A DNA stretch of 48,205 nucleotides from Desulfuromonas sp. (GTDB lineage: Bacteria; Desulfobacterota; Desulfuromonadia; Desulfuromonadales; SZUA-401): the NCBI GenBank assembly GCA_002869605.1, contig PKUI01000191.1, positions 1-48,205 of the forward strand. The letters run 5' to 3'. The notes below the pieces were generated by a model that was given only the letters and a program-made list of their open reading frames with translations, did not search any database and had not been told where the DNA came from. Positions within the stretch are counted from its first letter, which is position 1, and every line of letters starts with the position of its first letter. The translations under genes were made by a program, and so were the position numbers. Below are positions 8,072 through 16,593 of this stretch, in pieces.

Positions 8072-9132
8072 TCGAACGCCGGCGTTGCCTCACTCGCCAC
8101 CAGTAAATTACCAACGTGGTCTTCCACGTTCAGGACGTCAAGCAGTCGACGTGTCAGTTTAGCGACCAGGTCGTCCATCGCCTGCTGTCCTTCGGGGAGG
8201 TTGTGCACCTGCCCCCCGGCGATCAAACCGTGCCCCCCCGCCGTTCCGAGCCCCTTCAACAGGCGCTGAACAGCAAGCCCTGCACGCAGGGTATGGTCAC
8301 GTGTCCGCAGTGAAACCACACCCTCTCCCCGGAAGCGAGCCACACCCAGCACCGTGTCGATTCCTTCAACACGGAGCAAGAAATCGGCGAGTTCAGAAAC
8401 CATGTCAGGGTTGTCGACATCTTCCAGATTAAACACCAGAGCCCTGCCGTAGACCATGGCACTGTTGATGGCCGCACCGAATACCCGGAAATATTCCCTG
8501 GGAGCCTCGGGATGGGTGATTTCATAGAGCACCTTGTTGTTGGCCAGCGGCACAAGAGCAAGGTACGCCTGACGGTCGGCCTTGATCCACTCGCGCCCCA
8601 GGTCCTGGGTCTCCGACTTGATGGCGTAAAACAATACCGTGGCCATACGTGTCGCCAGGTAGACATTCTGACAAACCAGGTATTCGTAGAGCATGGTCGC
8701 AGAGGCCCCATAACCTTCACGGACATCAACCCAGCGGGCATTGTGGGTAAGCGGTTTAAGGGGATGATGGTCAATCACCACGTGAACTTCGCGATCCAAC
8801 GGGAACGCATTATTGCCGGTTCCGGGTTGCGTATCGACCATGCAAACCACCTGAAACTGATCGAGGTCCAGACCCTCCAGAGGGACGGCAGCGATCTCGA
8901 GCATCTCGACCATACAGCGGTTTTCGCTGCGCCCGATCTTGCCGCCAAAAGCGATAACACTCTCCACCCCGAGAAGAACCAGCAACAGGTGCCGTAGCGC
9001 CGTGGCCGAAGCGAGTGAATCGGGATCGGGATTGTTGTGGGTCACAATCAGAACCGGCCCCTTGCCACGGATCCATTCGATCACAGCACTAGAAAACAGG
9101 CAACTGCGTCCCAAATCGAGGCGATGGCTCAT
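8068..9132 (-). CDS. DHH/DHHA1-family phosphoesterase (NrnA-like)
   Basis: A 354-residue DHH-superfamily phosphoesterase. The N-terminal catalytic domain has the metal motifs THNNPDPDS (variant of HxNPDxDA), DTQPG and VIDHHPL, the DHH motif. The C-terminal DHHA1 domain ends in the glycine-rich AGGHGLIAGGQ substrate motif. Family members hydrolyse nanoRNA, pAp or cyclic-di-nucleotide products; substrate cannot be decided here. The start is the ATG at 9130-9132, overlapping the stop of the LOG-like gene (ATGA), with GGAGG upstream; a longer in-frame extension to 9219 would overlap that gene. It ends the TPR-copA-LOG-DHH operon. Confidence 0.88.
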   Translation of the reverse strand: MSHRLDLGRSCLFSSAVIEWIRGKGPVLIVTHNNPDPDSLASATALRHLLLVLLGVESVIAFGGKIGRSENRCMVEMLEIAAVPLEGLDLDQFQVVCMVDTQPGTGNNAFPLDREVHVVIDHHPLKPLTHNARWVDVREGYGASATMLYEYLVCQNVYLATRMATVLFYAIKSETQDLGREWIKADRQAYLALVPLANNKVLYEITHPEAPREYFRVFGAAINSAMVYGRALVFNLEDVDNPDMVSELADFLLRVEGIDTVLGVARFRGEGVVSLRTRDHTLRAGLAVQRLLKGLGTAGGHGLIAGGQVHNLPEGQQAMDDLVAKLTRRLLDVLNVEDHVGNLLVASEATPAFD

Positions 9133-9593
9133 GAGGTTTCCTCCAAGTGCTGTTTGATCATCTGGACAGCCTGAACCGCATCGTCGGCAGGGGTCAACCC
9201 CGGGACATCCCAGGGGCAACGTAGCCCAACCACCAGACGTCCAAGTTTGAGCGCTACCGCCACTTCAGACAGGGTGCCATACTCTCCCTCAACGGCAATC
9301 ACAGCATTGGCCGCATGGGCAATCAGAACGTTACGCGCATGCCCCAGGTTGGTCGGCAGGGCGTAGGTTAAATACGGATTACCACTCACGGCCTCCGCTC
9401 CCGGCAACAGACCGACCACCGACCCCCCGGATTCACTGCAGCCGCGGCTCGCCGCTTCCATGACTCCGGACAAACCGCCACAGATAATATCGAGTCTTTC
9501 CGCGGCGAGCAGTGACCCCACGTCACGTGCCAGGTCGTACCCGGCAGCGGTCGGTGATGCCGAACCGATTACACCGATGAGACATTTTGCCAT
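9129..9593 (-). CDS. TIGR00725/LOG-like (SLOG) Rossmann-fold protein
   Basis: A 154-residue small Rossmann protein of the LOG/lysine-decarboxylase-like superfamily, TIGR00725-type. It shows GVIGSASP at the N-terminus, CGGLSGVMEAASRG (nucleotide-binding loop) and EGEYGTLSEVA, the equivalent of the PGGxGTxxE motif of LOG phosphoribohydrolases. Relatives release bases from nucleoside monophosphates or bind nucleotides; the exact role of this subfamily is not known to me. The start is the ATG at 9591-9593 after GGGAGGGG, overlapping nothing; seven extra codons upstream from a TTG are unlikely. It overlaps the downstream DHH gene by 4 nt, a sign of translational coupling. Confidence 0.85.
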   Translation of the reverse strand: MAKCLIGVIGSASPTAAGYDLARDVGSLLAAERLDIICGGLSGVMEAASRGCSESGGSVVGLLPGAEAVSGNPYLTYALPTNLGHARNVLIAHAANAVIAVEGEYGTLSEVAVALKLGRLVVGLRCPWDVPGLTPADDAVQAVQMIKQHLEETS

Positions 9594-9597
9594 GTGT

Positions 9598-12267
9598 CTA
9601 CCCCTCCCGCTCAAGCGGTTTGCTTGAAAAACCTCTAAGCAACAGGCTATTGGTTACCACTGATACGCTCGAAAAAGCCATCGCCAGCCCGGCGTACTCA
9701 GGTTTCAGCGCCACCCCCCAGAGCGGGTAAAACAGACCGGCCGCTAAAGGGATACCGATGACATTGTAGAAAAATGCCCAAAACAGGTTCTGCCGGATCT
9801 TGTTCAGTGTCGCGCGTCCGAGCATAATGCTACGCCAGACGTCGAGCAACTGTCCCCGGACGAGGACCAGTTCGCCGGTCTCCTTGGCCACATCGGTACC
9901 GGAGCCAATGGCTATCCCGACATCGGCCTGCGCCAGGGCCGGCGCGTCGTTGATTCCGTCACCGACCATCGCGACACGTCGCCCCTGCTCCTGCAACGCC
10001 CGTACAACCTCCTGCTTCTGCCCGGGGAGCACTTCGGCGTGCACCTGGTCGACACCGAGTTTTCTGGCCATGGCACGTGCAGACAGTTCCCGATCACCGG
10101 TAAGCATAACGGTTTCAACGCGTATCCGGTGCAACGCCTGTAAGGTTACGATCGCATCCGGCTTCATCGTATCGTTCAGAGCTAAGACACCGGCCAACGT
10201 CCCATTGATTGCGGCAAAGACCAGCGACTTCCCCTCCTGCGACAACCGCTCGACGTCTACGGACAGGGGAGTAATGTCAACCGCCTGTTCCCCCATAAAG
10301 CGTTCGCTGCCAACCAGCAGCTGCTGACGATTGACGCGACAGGCAATTCCCAGACCACCCTGTTCCCGGTAATCCTCCGGAACGAACAGCTCGCCGCTAC
10401 GTACTTTTGTGTAAGCCACGATCGCTTCGGCCAGCGGATGCGTACTGGCGTACTCGGCGCTGGCGACCAATTCCAGCAGGTGCGTGTCATCGCATCCATG
10501 CCCGACGACATCCGTCACCTCGAAGCGCCCTTCCGTCAGGGTGCCGGTCTTGTCGAACACCACCATGTCGATTCGCGCCGCCACCTCGAGCGTCGAGGCC
10601 CTCTTAAACAGTAGTCCGGAGCGCAGACCGACCCCGGATCCGACCATGATCGCCGTCGGTGTCGCCAGCCCAAGAGCACAGGGGCAGGCAATAACCAGCA
10701 CCGCAATCGCCATGCGGAAAGCGAACAGAAAGGGCGCATCGGCCGCTCCCCACCATATCAAAAAGGTGAGAACGGCACACGCAACCACCAGCGGCACGAA
10801 GATTCCCGACACACGGTCGGCCAGTCGCTGAATCGGGGCCTTGTCAGCCTGTGCATCGGACACCATCTGGACGATGCGCGCCAGCAGAGTATCACTGCCA
10901 ATGTGTTCGGCCCGCATCATCAGCCGTCCGTTGCGATTGATAGTGGCCCCTGTAAGTTGCGCCCCGGGCCCTTTCTCTACCGGGAGTGGCTCACCGGTCA
11001 CCATCGCCTCGTCAACGGCGGCATGCCCCTCGAGAACCACCCCGTCAACGGGAATTTTTTCTCCGGCTCGTACCAGTAACCGGTCGCCAACCTTAACTCG
11101 CTCGAGAGGGATCTCCTCCTCCCCCGCGGAGCTGTATCGAATCGCCATCTCGGGCTGTAGGTTCAGGAGACTGCGCAACGCCTGACTCGCCTTCCCCTTG
11201 GCCCGCGCCTCGAGCCATTTACCGAAGCGGATAAACAGGATCAACATGGCACTGGTCTCGAAAAAGACCGTTTCCGCAAGCCCCAACCCCGGCAGCAAAG
11301 CAACCAGCGAATAGCCATAGGCCGCACTGATGCCGAGTGCCACCAGCACGTCCATATTCGCCGCACGGTTACGCAAGGACTTCCATGCGCCACGATAGAA
11401 CGTCAGGCCGGCACTGAACTGTGCCAGGGTGGATAGGGCCACAATAACCCAGAGGGTCAGCGCCCCTAACGGCCTGAGCCACATTAACGGCATGATCGGT
11501 AACGCCAGGACGGCAGTCCAGATCAGCCACGCCAGCTCGATGCGTGCCAGGTGTAAATCATCGACCGTTGAATCGATGGTGCGTGCCGGATAACCGGCAG
11601 CAGCAAGGGCGTCAAAGATGGCCTCGTCAGTAATCCGTCCGGGGTCATAGTCAATAGTGGCACGGTTATCAGTTAGATTCACAGATGCCTGAGTCACCCC
11701 GGACAGGCGTTGCACGATTTTTTCCACGGTCTGAACGCAGTTCGCACAATGCATTCCATCAATCAGACAGACAAGATGCCCCTGTTGGTCATCGGCGATC
11801 GCTTCATAACCGAGTTCGGCGACTCTCTGACGGATTGCCTCTGCAGACAGATCGGCTTCAGAATAGCTCACCTGCATCTGTTCTGTGGCGAGGTTCACCG
11901 AGACCGCAGAGATGCCCTCGAGTTTTGCCACCCCTTTCTCGAGGATGCTGGCACAGTTGGCGCAACTCATGCCACGGATGCGGTATCTGTCTTCGGTCGT
12001 CAAGGTGCGTGAGACGGGAGCGTCGAGCGACGCCCCCTCGTCAGGATGGTCATTCTTTTCCGGGGCCAGACGAAAACCTGCCGCGACAACAACCTGCTGC
12101 AAATCCTCCTGGTTGAGGCCGGCATGCGGCTTAAGCTCTACCACGGCCAGCGACTTTTCAAGAGAGACATCAACCGTCTGCACGTCATCGAGCTCTTCAA
12201 AAGCCGCCGTGAGTTTGGCGACACACTTGCCACAGGACATTCCGAAAACCGGTATTTGGTACTTCAT
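9598..12267 (-). CDS. copA: Copper-translocating P1B-type ATPase with three heavy-metal-associated domains
   Basis: An inner-membrane Cu(+)-exporting ATPase of 889 residues. Three N-terminal HMA domains carry CxxC pairs: GMSCGKC (Cys12/15), GMSCANC (Cys102/105) and GMHCANC (Cys174/177). The membrane domain has the transport motif CPC at 528-530. Later motifs are [10 protein letters not shown] (actuator), DKTGTLTEG with the phosphorylated Asp572, the conserved His-Pro near 610, and GDGINDAP at 769-776. The C-terminal [12 protein letters not shown] helix is characteristic of copper ATPases. The ATG at 12265-12267 follows the TPR stop by 4 nt; an upstream extension is rejected because [13 protein letters not shown] is the normal HMA start. 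No copper regulator or chaperone gene is seen next to it. Silver could also be carried. Confidence 0.94.
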   Translation of the reverse strand: MKYQIPVFGMSCGKCVAKLTAAFEELDDVQTVDVSLEKSLAVVELKPHAGLNQEDLQQVVVAAGFRLAPEKNDHPDEGASLDAPVSRTLTTEDRYRIRGMSCANCASILEKGVAKLEGISAVSVNLATEQMQVSYSEADLSAEAIRQRVAELGYEAIADDQQGHLVCLIDGMHCANCVQTVEKIVQRLSGVTQASVNLTDNRATIDYDPGRITDEAIFDALAAAGYPARTIDSTVDDLHLARIELAWLIWTAVLALPIMPLMWLRPLGALTLWVIVALSTLAQFSAGLTFYRGAWKSLRNRAANMDVLVALGISAAYGYSLVALLPGLGLAETVFFETSAMLILFIRFGKWLEARAKGKASQALRSLLNLQPEMAIRYSSAGEEEIPLERVKVGDRLLVRAGEKIPVDGVVLEGHAAVDEAMVTGEPLPVEKGPGAQLTGATINRNGRLMMRAEHIGSDTLLARIVQMVSDAQADKAPIQRLADRVSGIFVPLVVACAVLTFLIWWGAADAPFLFAFRMAIAVLVIACPCALGLATPTAIMVGSGVGLRSGLLFKRASTLEVAARIDMVVFDKTGTLTEGRFEVTDVVGHGCDDTHLLELVASAEYASTHPLAEAIVAYTKVRSGELFVPEDYREQGGLGIACRVNRQQLLVGSERFMGEQAVDITPLSVDVERLSQEGKSLVFAAINGTLAGVLALNDTMKPDAIVTLQALHRIRVETVMLTGDRELSARAMARKLGVDQVHAEVLPGQKQEVVRALQEQGRRVAMVGDGINDAPALAQADVGIAIGSGTDVAKETGELVLVRGQLLDVWRSIMLGRATLNKIRQNLFWAFFYNVIGIPLAAGLFYPLWGVALKPEYAGLAMAFSSVSVVTNSLLLRGFSSKPLEREG

Positions 12268-12271
12268 CGAC

Positions 12272-13525
12272 TCATTCCGCCGTACGCAGTAGCTTTTCAA
12301 AACGAGCATCGGACTTCAATGGCGCAAAATCAGGATCCTCGGAAATCTCTTCGGAAAGATCCGGTTCAAGCTCGAGAGCACGTGTCAGGGCAATAACGGA
12401 GCCGTCCAGATCACCACGCTGAGCGAGAACGCAGGCACGGTTGAAGTGCGCCAATGCGTAATCGGGGTCTTTCTCGAGGATACAGTCAAAGCAGGCCAAC
12501 GCTTCATCAAAACGTTTGAGCCCGAGCAGAATGTTGCCCTTGTTATTTTGGACCTGGAGCGAACCGGGGTCACGCTGCAGGCAGACGTCCAAATATTCCA
12601 ATGCCTGCGCTACATTCCCCTGCCTCTCTGACAGAAGAGCCCTGAAAAAAGGGGGCTCCGGACTTTGGGGATCGAGCTGTTCTGCACGTTCCAGATAGGA
12701 AGTGGCCTCATCGTAACGCTGTAATTCGACCAGAACGGAAAGCAGTTCGATCAACGCTTCAAAAAAATCGGTATCGATTTCCAGTGCTTTCAAGAAATCG
12801 GTGCGCGCCTCCGGATATTGTCCAAGACGGTTTTTCAATAGGCCACGATTGAACAGGTAGGTCGCATTGGCAGGGTCGAGCTCTATGGCACGATCATAGT
12901 AGCCCTGGGCATCATCGAGGTGTTGCTGATTGGCCAAGGCAAAACCGACGCCGTTCAGGCTACCCGCATCATCCGGGCGCAGTTCGAGCGCACGGAGAAA
13001 ATTACTCTGCGCCTCCTCGTAGCGACCAAGCCGGTTGCAAGCATAGCCGATATTATAAAAAGCATCAGGGGAGTCCGGCATGCGGTGCAGAGCCTCGTGG
13101 TAACAGTTCAACGCTTCATCGGAACGATCAAGTTCATCCAGCACATTTCCAAGATTGATATAGGCTTCAGGGAAATCGGGTTGCAGCTCCAAGGCTTTTT
13201 GAAGATGTTTGACCGCCGCCCCGAAATCACGCTTGCGATCGAGCAACACCGCGTAATTGTGGTGCAGGGCACCGTTACGGGGATTAAGTTGCAGAGCCTT
13301 GACGAACAGTCCTTGAGCTTTGACGAGGTCGTCAAGGTTGGTCGCCGCCACTGCACAGATATTCAAAACCTCGACATCGAACTGCTTTTCCTCGAGACAC
13401 TCCTCGGCCAGTTCCAAGGCGAGCTGATCGTCCCCACGGTCGAGGGCAGTCTGAGCCAATTCGACACTCTCCTGATAGGTGTCGCCCATGAAATCTTCAA
13501 AAGATTGATCGTTTTCCATCATCAT
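12272..13525 (-). CDS. Tetratricopeptide-repeat protein
   Basis: A 417-residue protein made of about ten consecutive TPRs (for example [45 protein letters not shown]) from about residue 20 to 395. It has no signal peptide, so it is probably a cytoplasmic scaffold. The tail [17 protein letters not shown] is a motif often seen at the end of TPR proteins. The N-terminus is acidic ([15 protein letters not shown]). It is the first gene of the operon with the copper ATPase, so a link to metal homeostasis or assembly is possible but not shown. Three tandem ATG codons make the exact start uncertain by two residues. Confidence 0.88.
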   Translation of the reverse strand: MMMENDQSFEDFMGDTYQESVELAQTALDRGDDQLALELAEECLEEKQFDVEVLNICAVAATNLDDLVKAQGLFVKALQLNPRNGALHHNYAVLLDRKRDFGAAVKHLQKALELQPDFPEAYINLGNVLDELDRSDEALNCYHEALHRMPDSPDAFYNIGYACNRLGRYEEAQSNFLRALELRPDDAGSLNGVGFALANQQHLDDAQGYYDRAIELDPANATYLFNRGLLKNRLGQYPEARTDFLKALEIDTDFFEALIELLSVLVELQRYDEATSYLERAEQLDPQSPEPPFFRALLSERQGNVAQALEYLDVCLQRDPGSLQVQNNKGNILLGLKRFDEALACFDCILEKDPDYALAHFNRACVLAQRGDLDGSVIALTRALELEPDLSEEISEDPDFAPLKSDARFEKLLRTAE

Positions 13526-13561
13526 GATTGTTGTCAGTCCTATGTGCTTGAATTCACCCTA

Positions 13562-13570
13562 ACTATAGCA
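13562..13570 (-). promoter_or_regulatory. Extended -10 element for the TPR-copA operon
   Basis: On the minus strand TGCTATAGT matches an extended -10 (TGnTATAAT). The -35 region is poor (GGCTTT at 17 bp). It would give a leader of about 30 nt and is divergent from the promoter at 13605-13633. Confidence 0.45.
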
Positions 13571-13604
13571 GAAAGGGGCCCCGCAAAGCCATGCCACTGG
13601 CTGC

Positions 13605-13633
13605 TTGACTCACGCGCGCGGCCCTAGGATAAT
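13605..13633 (+). promoter_or_regulatory. Sigma70-like promoter of the LpxH-like gene, abutting its start codon
   Basis: TTGACT (13605-13610), a 17-bp spacer and GATAAT (13628-13633) form a near-consensus promoter. The start codon is at 13642, so transcription would start zero to two nucleotides before the ATG, giving a leaderless message. Confidence 0.65.
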
Positions 13634-13641
13634 GCCGAATC

Positions 13642-14355
13642 ATGACAGATATTTTCCTAGCAGATGCCCACCTGGGCAGACCAGACGACCAAAACTACCA
13701 GTACCTGATGACCTTCCTGGGCAACCTGAAGGGTAATATTCGCACCCTGTTCCTGCTGGGTGATATATTCGAATTCTGGGGAAACTTCAAGCGTCCGCCT
13801 CACGCATACCAGCCGCTCGTCACCCTCCTGGAAGAGCTTGCTGAGCTGGGAGCGCAGATCGTTTGGGTGGAAGGCAACCACGACTTTCACCTGCAGCGCT
13901 ACTTCGGCCGCCACAAAAACTTTCGCATCCTGCCCGATGGCGGGATGGTTGAGTTAGGCGACACATCTGTTTATGTGGCCCACGGTGACCTTGTTGACCT
14001 CGACAACCATAGCTACCTGCGCCTGAGACGCATTCTACGCTCTCCCCTGATCGCCCTGTTTTCCGGTTTCCTGCCTCTGGCACTGCTCGATTACATCGCG
14101 GCACGCATGAAACATGAAAGCAAAAAAAGACGGCGCAGTTACGACCGTCAGGCTGAACTGCTGCCGCTGTTGAACAAACATGCCACACGACATCTCGATG
14201 CCGGGGCTGCGGCCGTCATCACCGGCCACTACCACACTCCTCTCTGTCGGCAGCTGGACGGAGGGACCATGATCGCTCTTGGCGACTGGATCCACGACTT
14301 TTCCTACGCCGAACATCATGACGGCGTCTTCACCCTCAAAAACTTTCCGGGCTAG
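13642..14355 (+). CDS. lpxH: UDP-2,3-diacylglucosamine diphosphatase (LpxH-like metallophosphoesterase)
   Basis: A 237-residue calcineurin-like phosphoesterase with all five metal motifs: DAH (Asp8, His10), GD (40-41), GNHD (78-81), HGD (114-116) and GHYH (195-198). The order, length and membrane-facing helical insert (about 125-165) fit LpxH, which hydrolyses UDP-2,3-diacyl-GlcN to lipid X at the inner membrane in lipid A synthesis. Some relatives are uncharacterised, so the substrate is a family inference. The start is fixed: an in-frame TAA lies at 13630-13632, no other start codon comes between, and the first motif begins at residue 8. There is no Shine-Dalgarno. It overlaps the convergent YihY gene by 20 bp. 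Confidence 0.82.
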   Translation: MTDIFLADAHLGRPDDQNYQYLMTFLGNLKGNIRTLFLLGDIFEFWGNFKRPPHAYQPLVTLLEELAELGAQIVWVEGNHDFHLQRYFGRHKNFRILPDGGMVELGDTSVYVAHGDLVDLDNHSYLRLRRILRSPLIALFSGFLPLALLDYIAARMKHESKKRRRSYDRQAELLPLLNKHATRHLDAGAAAVITGHYHTPLCRQLDGGTMIALGDWIHDFSYAEHHDGVFTLKNFPG

Positions 14356-15694
14356 CCTCTTCGTCATCTCCAACCAGCGCTACCAGGTCCCGCAGGGTTG
14401 TACCATCGAGGGCCTCTTCCTCGGCCCTACGCAAACGCCCTTCAAGAGCCTTGGCCTGCAACCAGATCTCTGACGCGACCGGCAAGCAGCCATCGCCACG
14501 ACGATCACGCAACAATTCTAGCACCTTCGACACGGTCAGTGTCTCGGGAGCCTGCGCCGGTTGCAGGCGCCCCTCTTCCACGCCATCCTGAACCCGTACC
14601 ACAAGATCGAGGGTCACCAAGTCATCCATCACCCCACGAGCAAAGCGCAGAGGAAGTCGCAGTTCTTCGGACAGCCGATCGAGAGTCAAGTTATCCTGAT
14701 GGTGGTGAAAAGCCTCACACACCTTCAATAGCATGGCAAGAGCGGCAAGCTCGCGGGTTACCATGGTAAAATCGCGCCCCTGGCGCTCACGGCGAATAGC
14801 CCTAAGGTTCTGACACACATAAGTGATCTCAAGACCAAAAAGCACAATCACCCATGAAAGATAAACCCAGACCATGAAGATCGGCAGAGCAGCCATGGTT
14901 CCGTAGATGGCATTGTAGCGTGCGACCCCAACCTGGAAGTTAACATAGCCATACTGCGCCAACTGCCAGAGGGTGCCACCGACAATCCCACCGATAAGGG
15001 CCGCATCGAAACGGATACGGACGTTCGGCATGAAGATGTATAGCGCCGTAAACGCCAGCCACATCACGACGAAGGGCGCAATGCGGAACAGCAAAAAAAT
15101 TGCATCGCCCAGATAGAGCATATCCAACAGTTTCTGCAAAAAAACCTGTGACTGCAGGGTGGTGGTCATGGAAATTGCAGCGACCAGCAGGATCGGGCCG
15201 ATCAGAATAACCGACGAGTAATCGGCGAACTTGCGAAACAGGGTGCGCGTCTCACGCACGCCACAGATATGGTTGAAACTCTCTTCGACATTGGAGAGCA
15301 GCGCGATAACAGTCGCCACCAAGGCCAACAACCCAATTATTCCAAGCTGTCCGAAGTGAGTATTGTTGATGTAACTGATAATCGCGGACACCAGCTCTTC
15401 TGAACCGACGGCCAGCTTCTCGAGAATGAACGGCTCAAGGGTGTTTTGTACGTTCAACCCCTTGAGCATGGCAAACATCATCGCCAACAGAGGAACGAAA
15501 GAAAGCAGGCTGGGATAGGTCAACGCTGAAGCCCGCATCAGGCAATTATCGCGACGAAAATCGTAGATCACAACCACCAGGATCTGCAACAAGCGCAGCA
15601 CAACGCGCTGCAGAATCGAGAGTTTATCCCGATCCAGCTCCCAGATCCCGACAAGAAAAAAGTTGCGAATTTTATGTCCGATACCAGCCATCAT
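14336..15694 (-). CDS. YihY/BrkB-family inner membrane protein
   Basis: A 452-residue integral membrane protein of the YihY/virulence factor BrkB family (once mis-assigned as ribonuclease BN). About six transmembrane helices span residues 28-310, including the signature CLMRASALTYPSLLSFVPL and the PIFMVWVYLSWVIVLFGLE region. The C-terminal 140 residues are soluble and contain a winged-helix-like part (LTLDRLSEELRLPLRF), as in the longer members of the family. The molecular function is not established for the family. Its promoter region carries an inverted repeat (15717-15744). The last 20 bp overlap the convergent lpxH gene. Two ATGs (15694 and 15691) are possible starts. Confidence 0.85.
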   Translation of the reverse strand: MMAGIGHKIRNFFLVGIWELDRDKLSILQRVVLRLLQILVVVIYDFRRDNCLMRASALTYPSLLSFVPLLAMMFAMLKGLNVQNTLEPFILEKLAVGSEELVSAIISYINNTHFGQLGIIGLLALVATVIALLSNVEESFNHICGVRETRTLFRKFADYSSVILIGPILLVAAISMTTTLQSQVFLQKLLDMLYLGDAIFLLFRIAPFVVMWLAFTALYIFMPNVRIRFDAALIGGIVGGTLWQLAQYGYVNFQVGVARYNAIYGTMAALPIFMVWVYLSWVIVLFGLEITYVCQNLRAIRRERQGRDFTMVTRELAALAMLLKVCEAFHHHQDNLTLDRLSEELRLPLRFARGVMDDLVTLDLVVRVQDGVEEGRLQPAQAPETLTVSKVLELLRDRRGDGCLPVASEIWLQAKALEGRLRRAEEEALDGTTLRDLVALVGDDEEASPESF

Positions 15695-15716
15695 CTTTCA
15701 CCACATAAAAAATTCA

Positions 15717-15744
15717 AACGACATCATTAAACGTCGATGTCGTT
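15717..15744. promoter_or_regulatory. Inverted repeat (operator-like) at the YihY promoter
   Basis: AACGACATC (15717-15725) and GATGTCGTT (15736-15744) are perfect 9-bp inverted arms around a 10-bp spacer. The spacer holds the predicted -10 hexamer. It could be a repressor operator; a transcribed hairpin is less likely given its place. Confidence 0.55.
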
Positions 15745-15754
15745 CCCGATGCAA
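15726..15754 (-). promoter_or_regulatory. Candidate promoter for the YihY-family gene
   Basis: TTGCAT (15749-15754) and TTTAAT (15726-15731) on the minus strand with a 17-bp spacer, about 32 nt before the start codon. Confidence 0.5.
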
Positions 15755-15775
15755 GTCCGTAGCTGCCATATCACC

Positions 15776-15800
15776 AAAAAAAGGGCCCTTCCGGGCCCTT
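15776..15800 (-). terminator. Rho-independent terminator after the YtxH-like gene
   Basis: Minus-strand stem AAGGGCCC / GGGCCCTT with a GGAA loop, followed by a seven-T run, just past the YtxH-like stop codon. Confidence 0.88.
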
Positions 15801-15806
15801 ATTCTT

Positions 15807-16118
15807 TTACATTTTCGTCTGCCGCTGCGCTTCTTCCTGTGCTGCGAGTTTACCCGCTTCAACTGCCGCGACAAAAACCTCTTTCTTCTCCTTGAGCATC
15901 GTCTGAATCTCATCAAGCGGCTCACGCAGCCGCTGCTCGGCCTCATCCATCATGGTACGCAAGCGCTCGCGCGCCTCATCCCCGGCCACTTTCAACGTTT
16001 CCCGGGTCTCTTCTCCGCTGCGGGGCGCCATTAAAAGGGCCAGCCCACCGCCAATCACAGCCCCGGCGAAAAAAGACATCAGCAGGGCTCCACCTTGTCC
16101 TTTGCATTCATCGGCCAT
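15807..16118 (-). CDS. YtxH-like small membrane protein
   Basis: With the ATG at 16116-16118, preceded by GGAGAG, the protein has 103 residues. A glycine-rich membrane helix (about 11-32, LLMSFFAGAVIGGGLALLMAP) is followed by a charged amphipathic helix ending KLAAQEEAQ. The motif GAVIGGGLALLMAPRSGEETR is the hallmark of the YtxH/gas-vesicle-like family, small membrane proteins of unknown role often linked to stress. It follows the DUF948 gene by 2 nt and the two probably act together in the membrane. A 14-codon longer reading is less likely. Confidence 0.82.
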   Translation of the reverse strand: MADECKGQGGALLMSFFAGAVIGGGLALLMAPRSGEETRETLKVAGDEARERLRTMMDEAEQRLREPLDEIQTMLKEKKEVFVAAVEAGKLAAQEEAQRQTKM

Positions 16119-16120
16119 GA

Positions 16121-16516
16121 CTACTCTCCTTCCTCTGCTTGCTGTTTTGGGGTCGAACATGATTTCTTCATGCTACGCATACCAAGCCAAAACCCAAGAG
16201 CGCTGCCCGCATAGCGGAACATATCGGCGTTGAACGATTCGGTCAAAGCGTGCAAAGATTGACCCGCCTCCCCGAGAGACTTGAAAAACGGTTCCAGACG
16301 GGCGACGTCTTCTTCGGCCTGACGCGACAGTTTGGCTGCGCGCTCACTGGTCTCACGCAGATCCTTCAACAACGGCAGCAACTCGGACTGCGTTTCCACC
16401 ATGAAACGTTCCGCCTCCCGGGCAGTCCGACGCGCCTGGAGCAACAGCGGAATCAGAAAACCGACACTAACCGCAAGCAGCACCAAGATAAGAATCCATA
16501 TGATTTCCAGCAACAT
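16121..16516 (-). CDS. DUF948-type membrane protein
   Basis: A 131-residue protein with one N-terminal transmembrane helix (about 3-27) and a long helical soluble part rich in charged heptads, in the style of DUF948 proteins. A second weakly hydrophobic stretch (SALGFWLGMRS) lies near the C-terminus. GGGAGA precedes the ATG. DUF948 and YtxH-like genes are often paired; no biochemical role is known to me. It is the first gene of a two-gene unit ending at the terminator 15776-15800. Confidence 0.75.
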   Translation of the reverse strand: MLLEIIWILILVLLAVSVGFLIPLLLQARRTAREAERFMVETQSELLPLLKDLRETSERAAKLSRQAEEDVARLEPFFKSLGEAGQSLHALTESFNADMFRYAGSALGFWLGMRSMKKSCSTPKQQAEEGE

Positions 16517-16549
16517 ATCTCTCCCATGAACACCCTGTTAGCTCTCTTC

Positions 16550-16578
16550 AAGTAAAGCACATGCCGTGTCGGTTTCAA
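16550..16578 (-). promoter_or_regulatory. Possible promoter for the DUF948-YtxH unit
   Basis: TTGAAA (16573-16578) and TTACTT (16550-16555), spaced 17 bp on the minus strand, between the M16 gene end and the DUF948 start. The -10 match is weak. Confidence 0.35.
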
Positions 16579-16593
16579 TAGGTTCCACATGTC

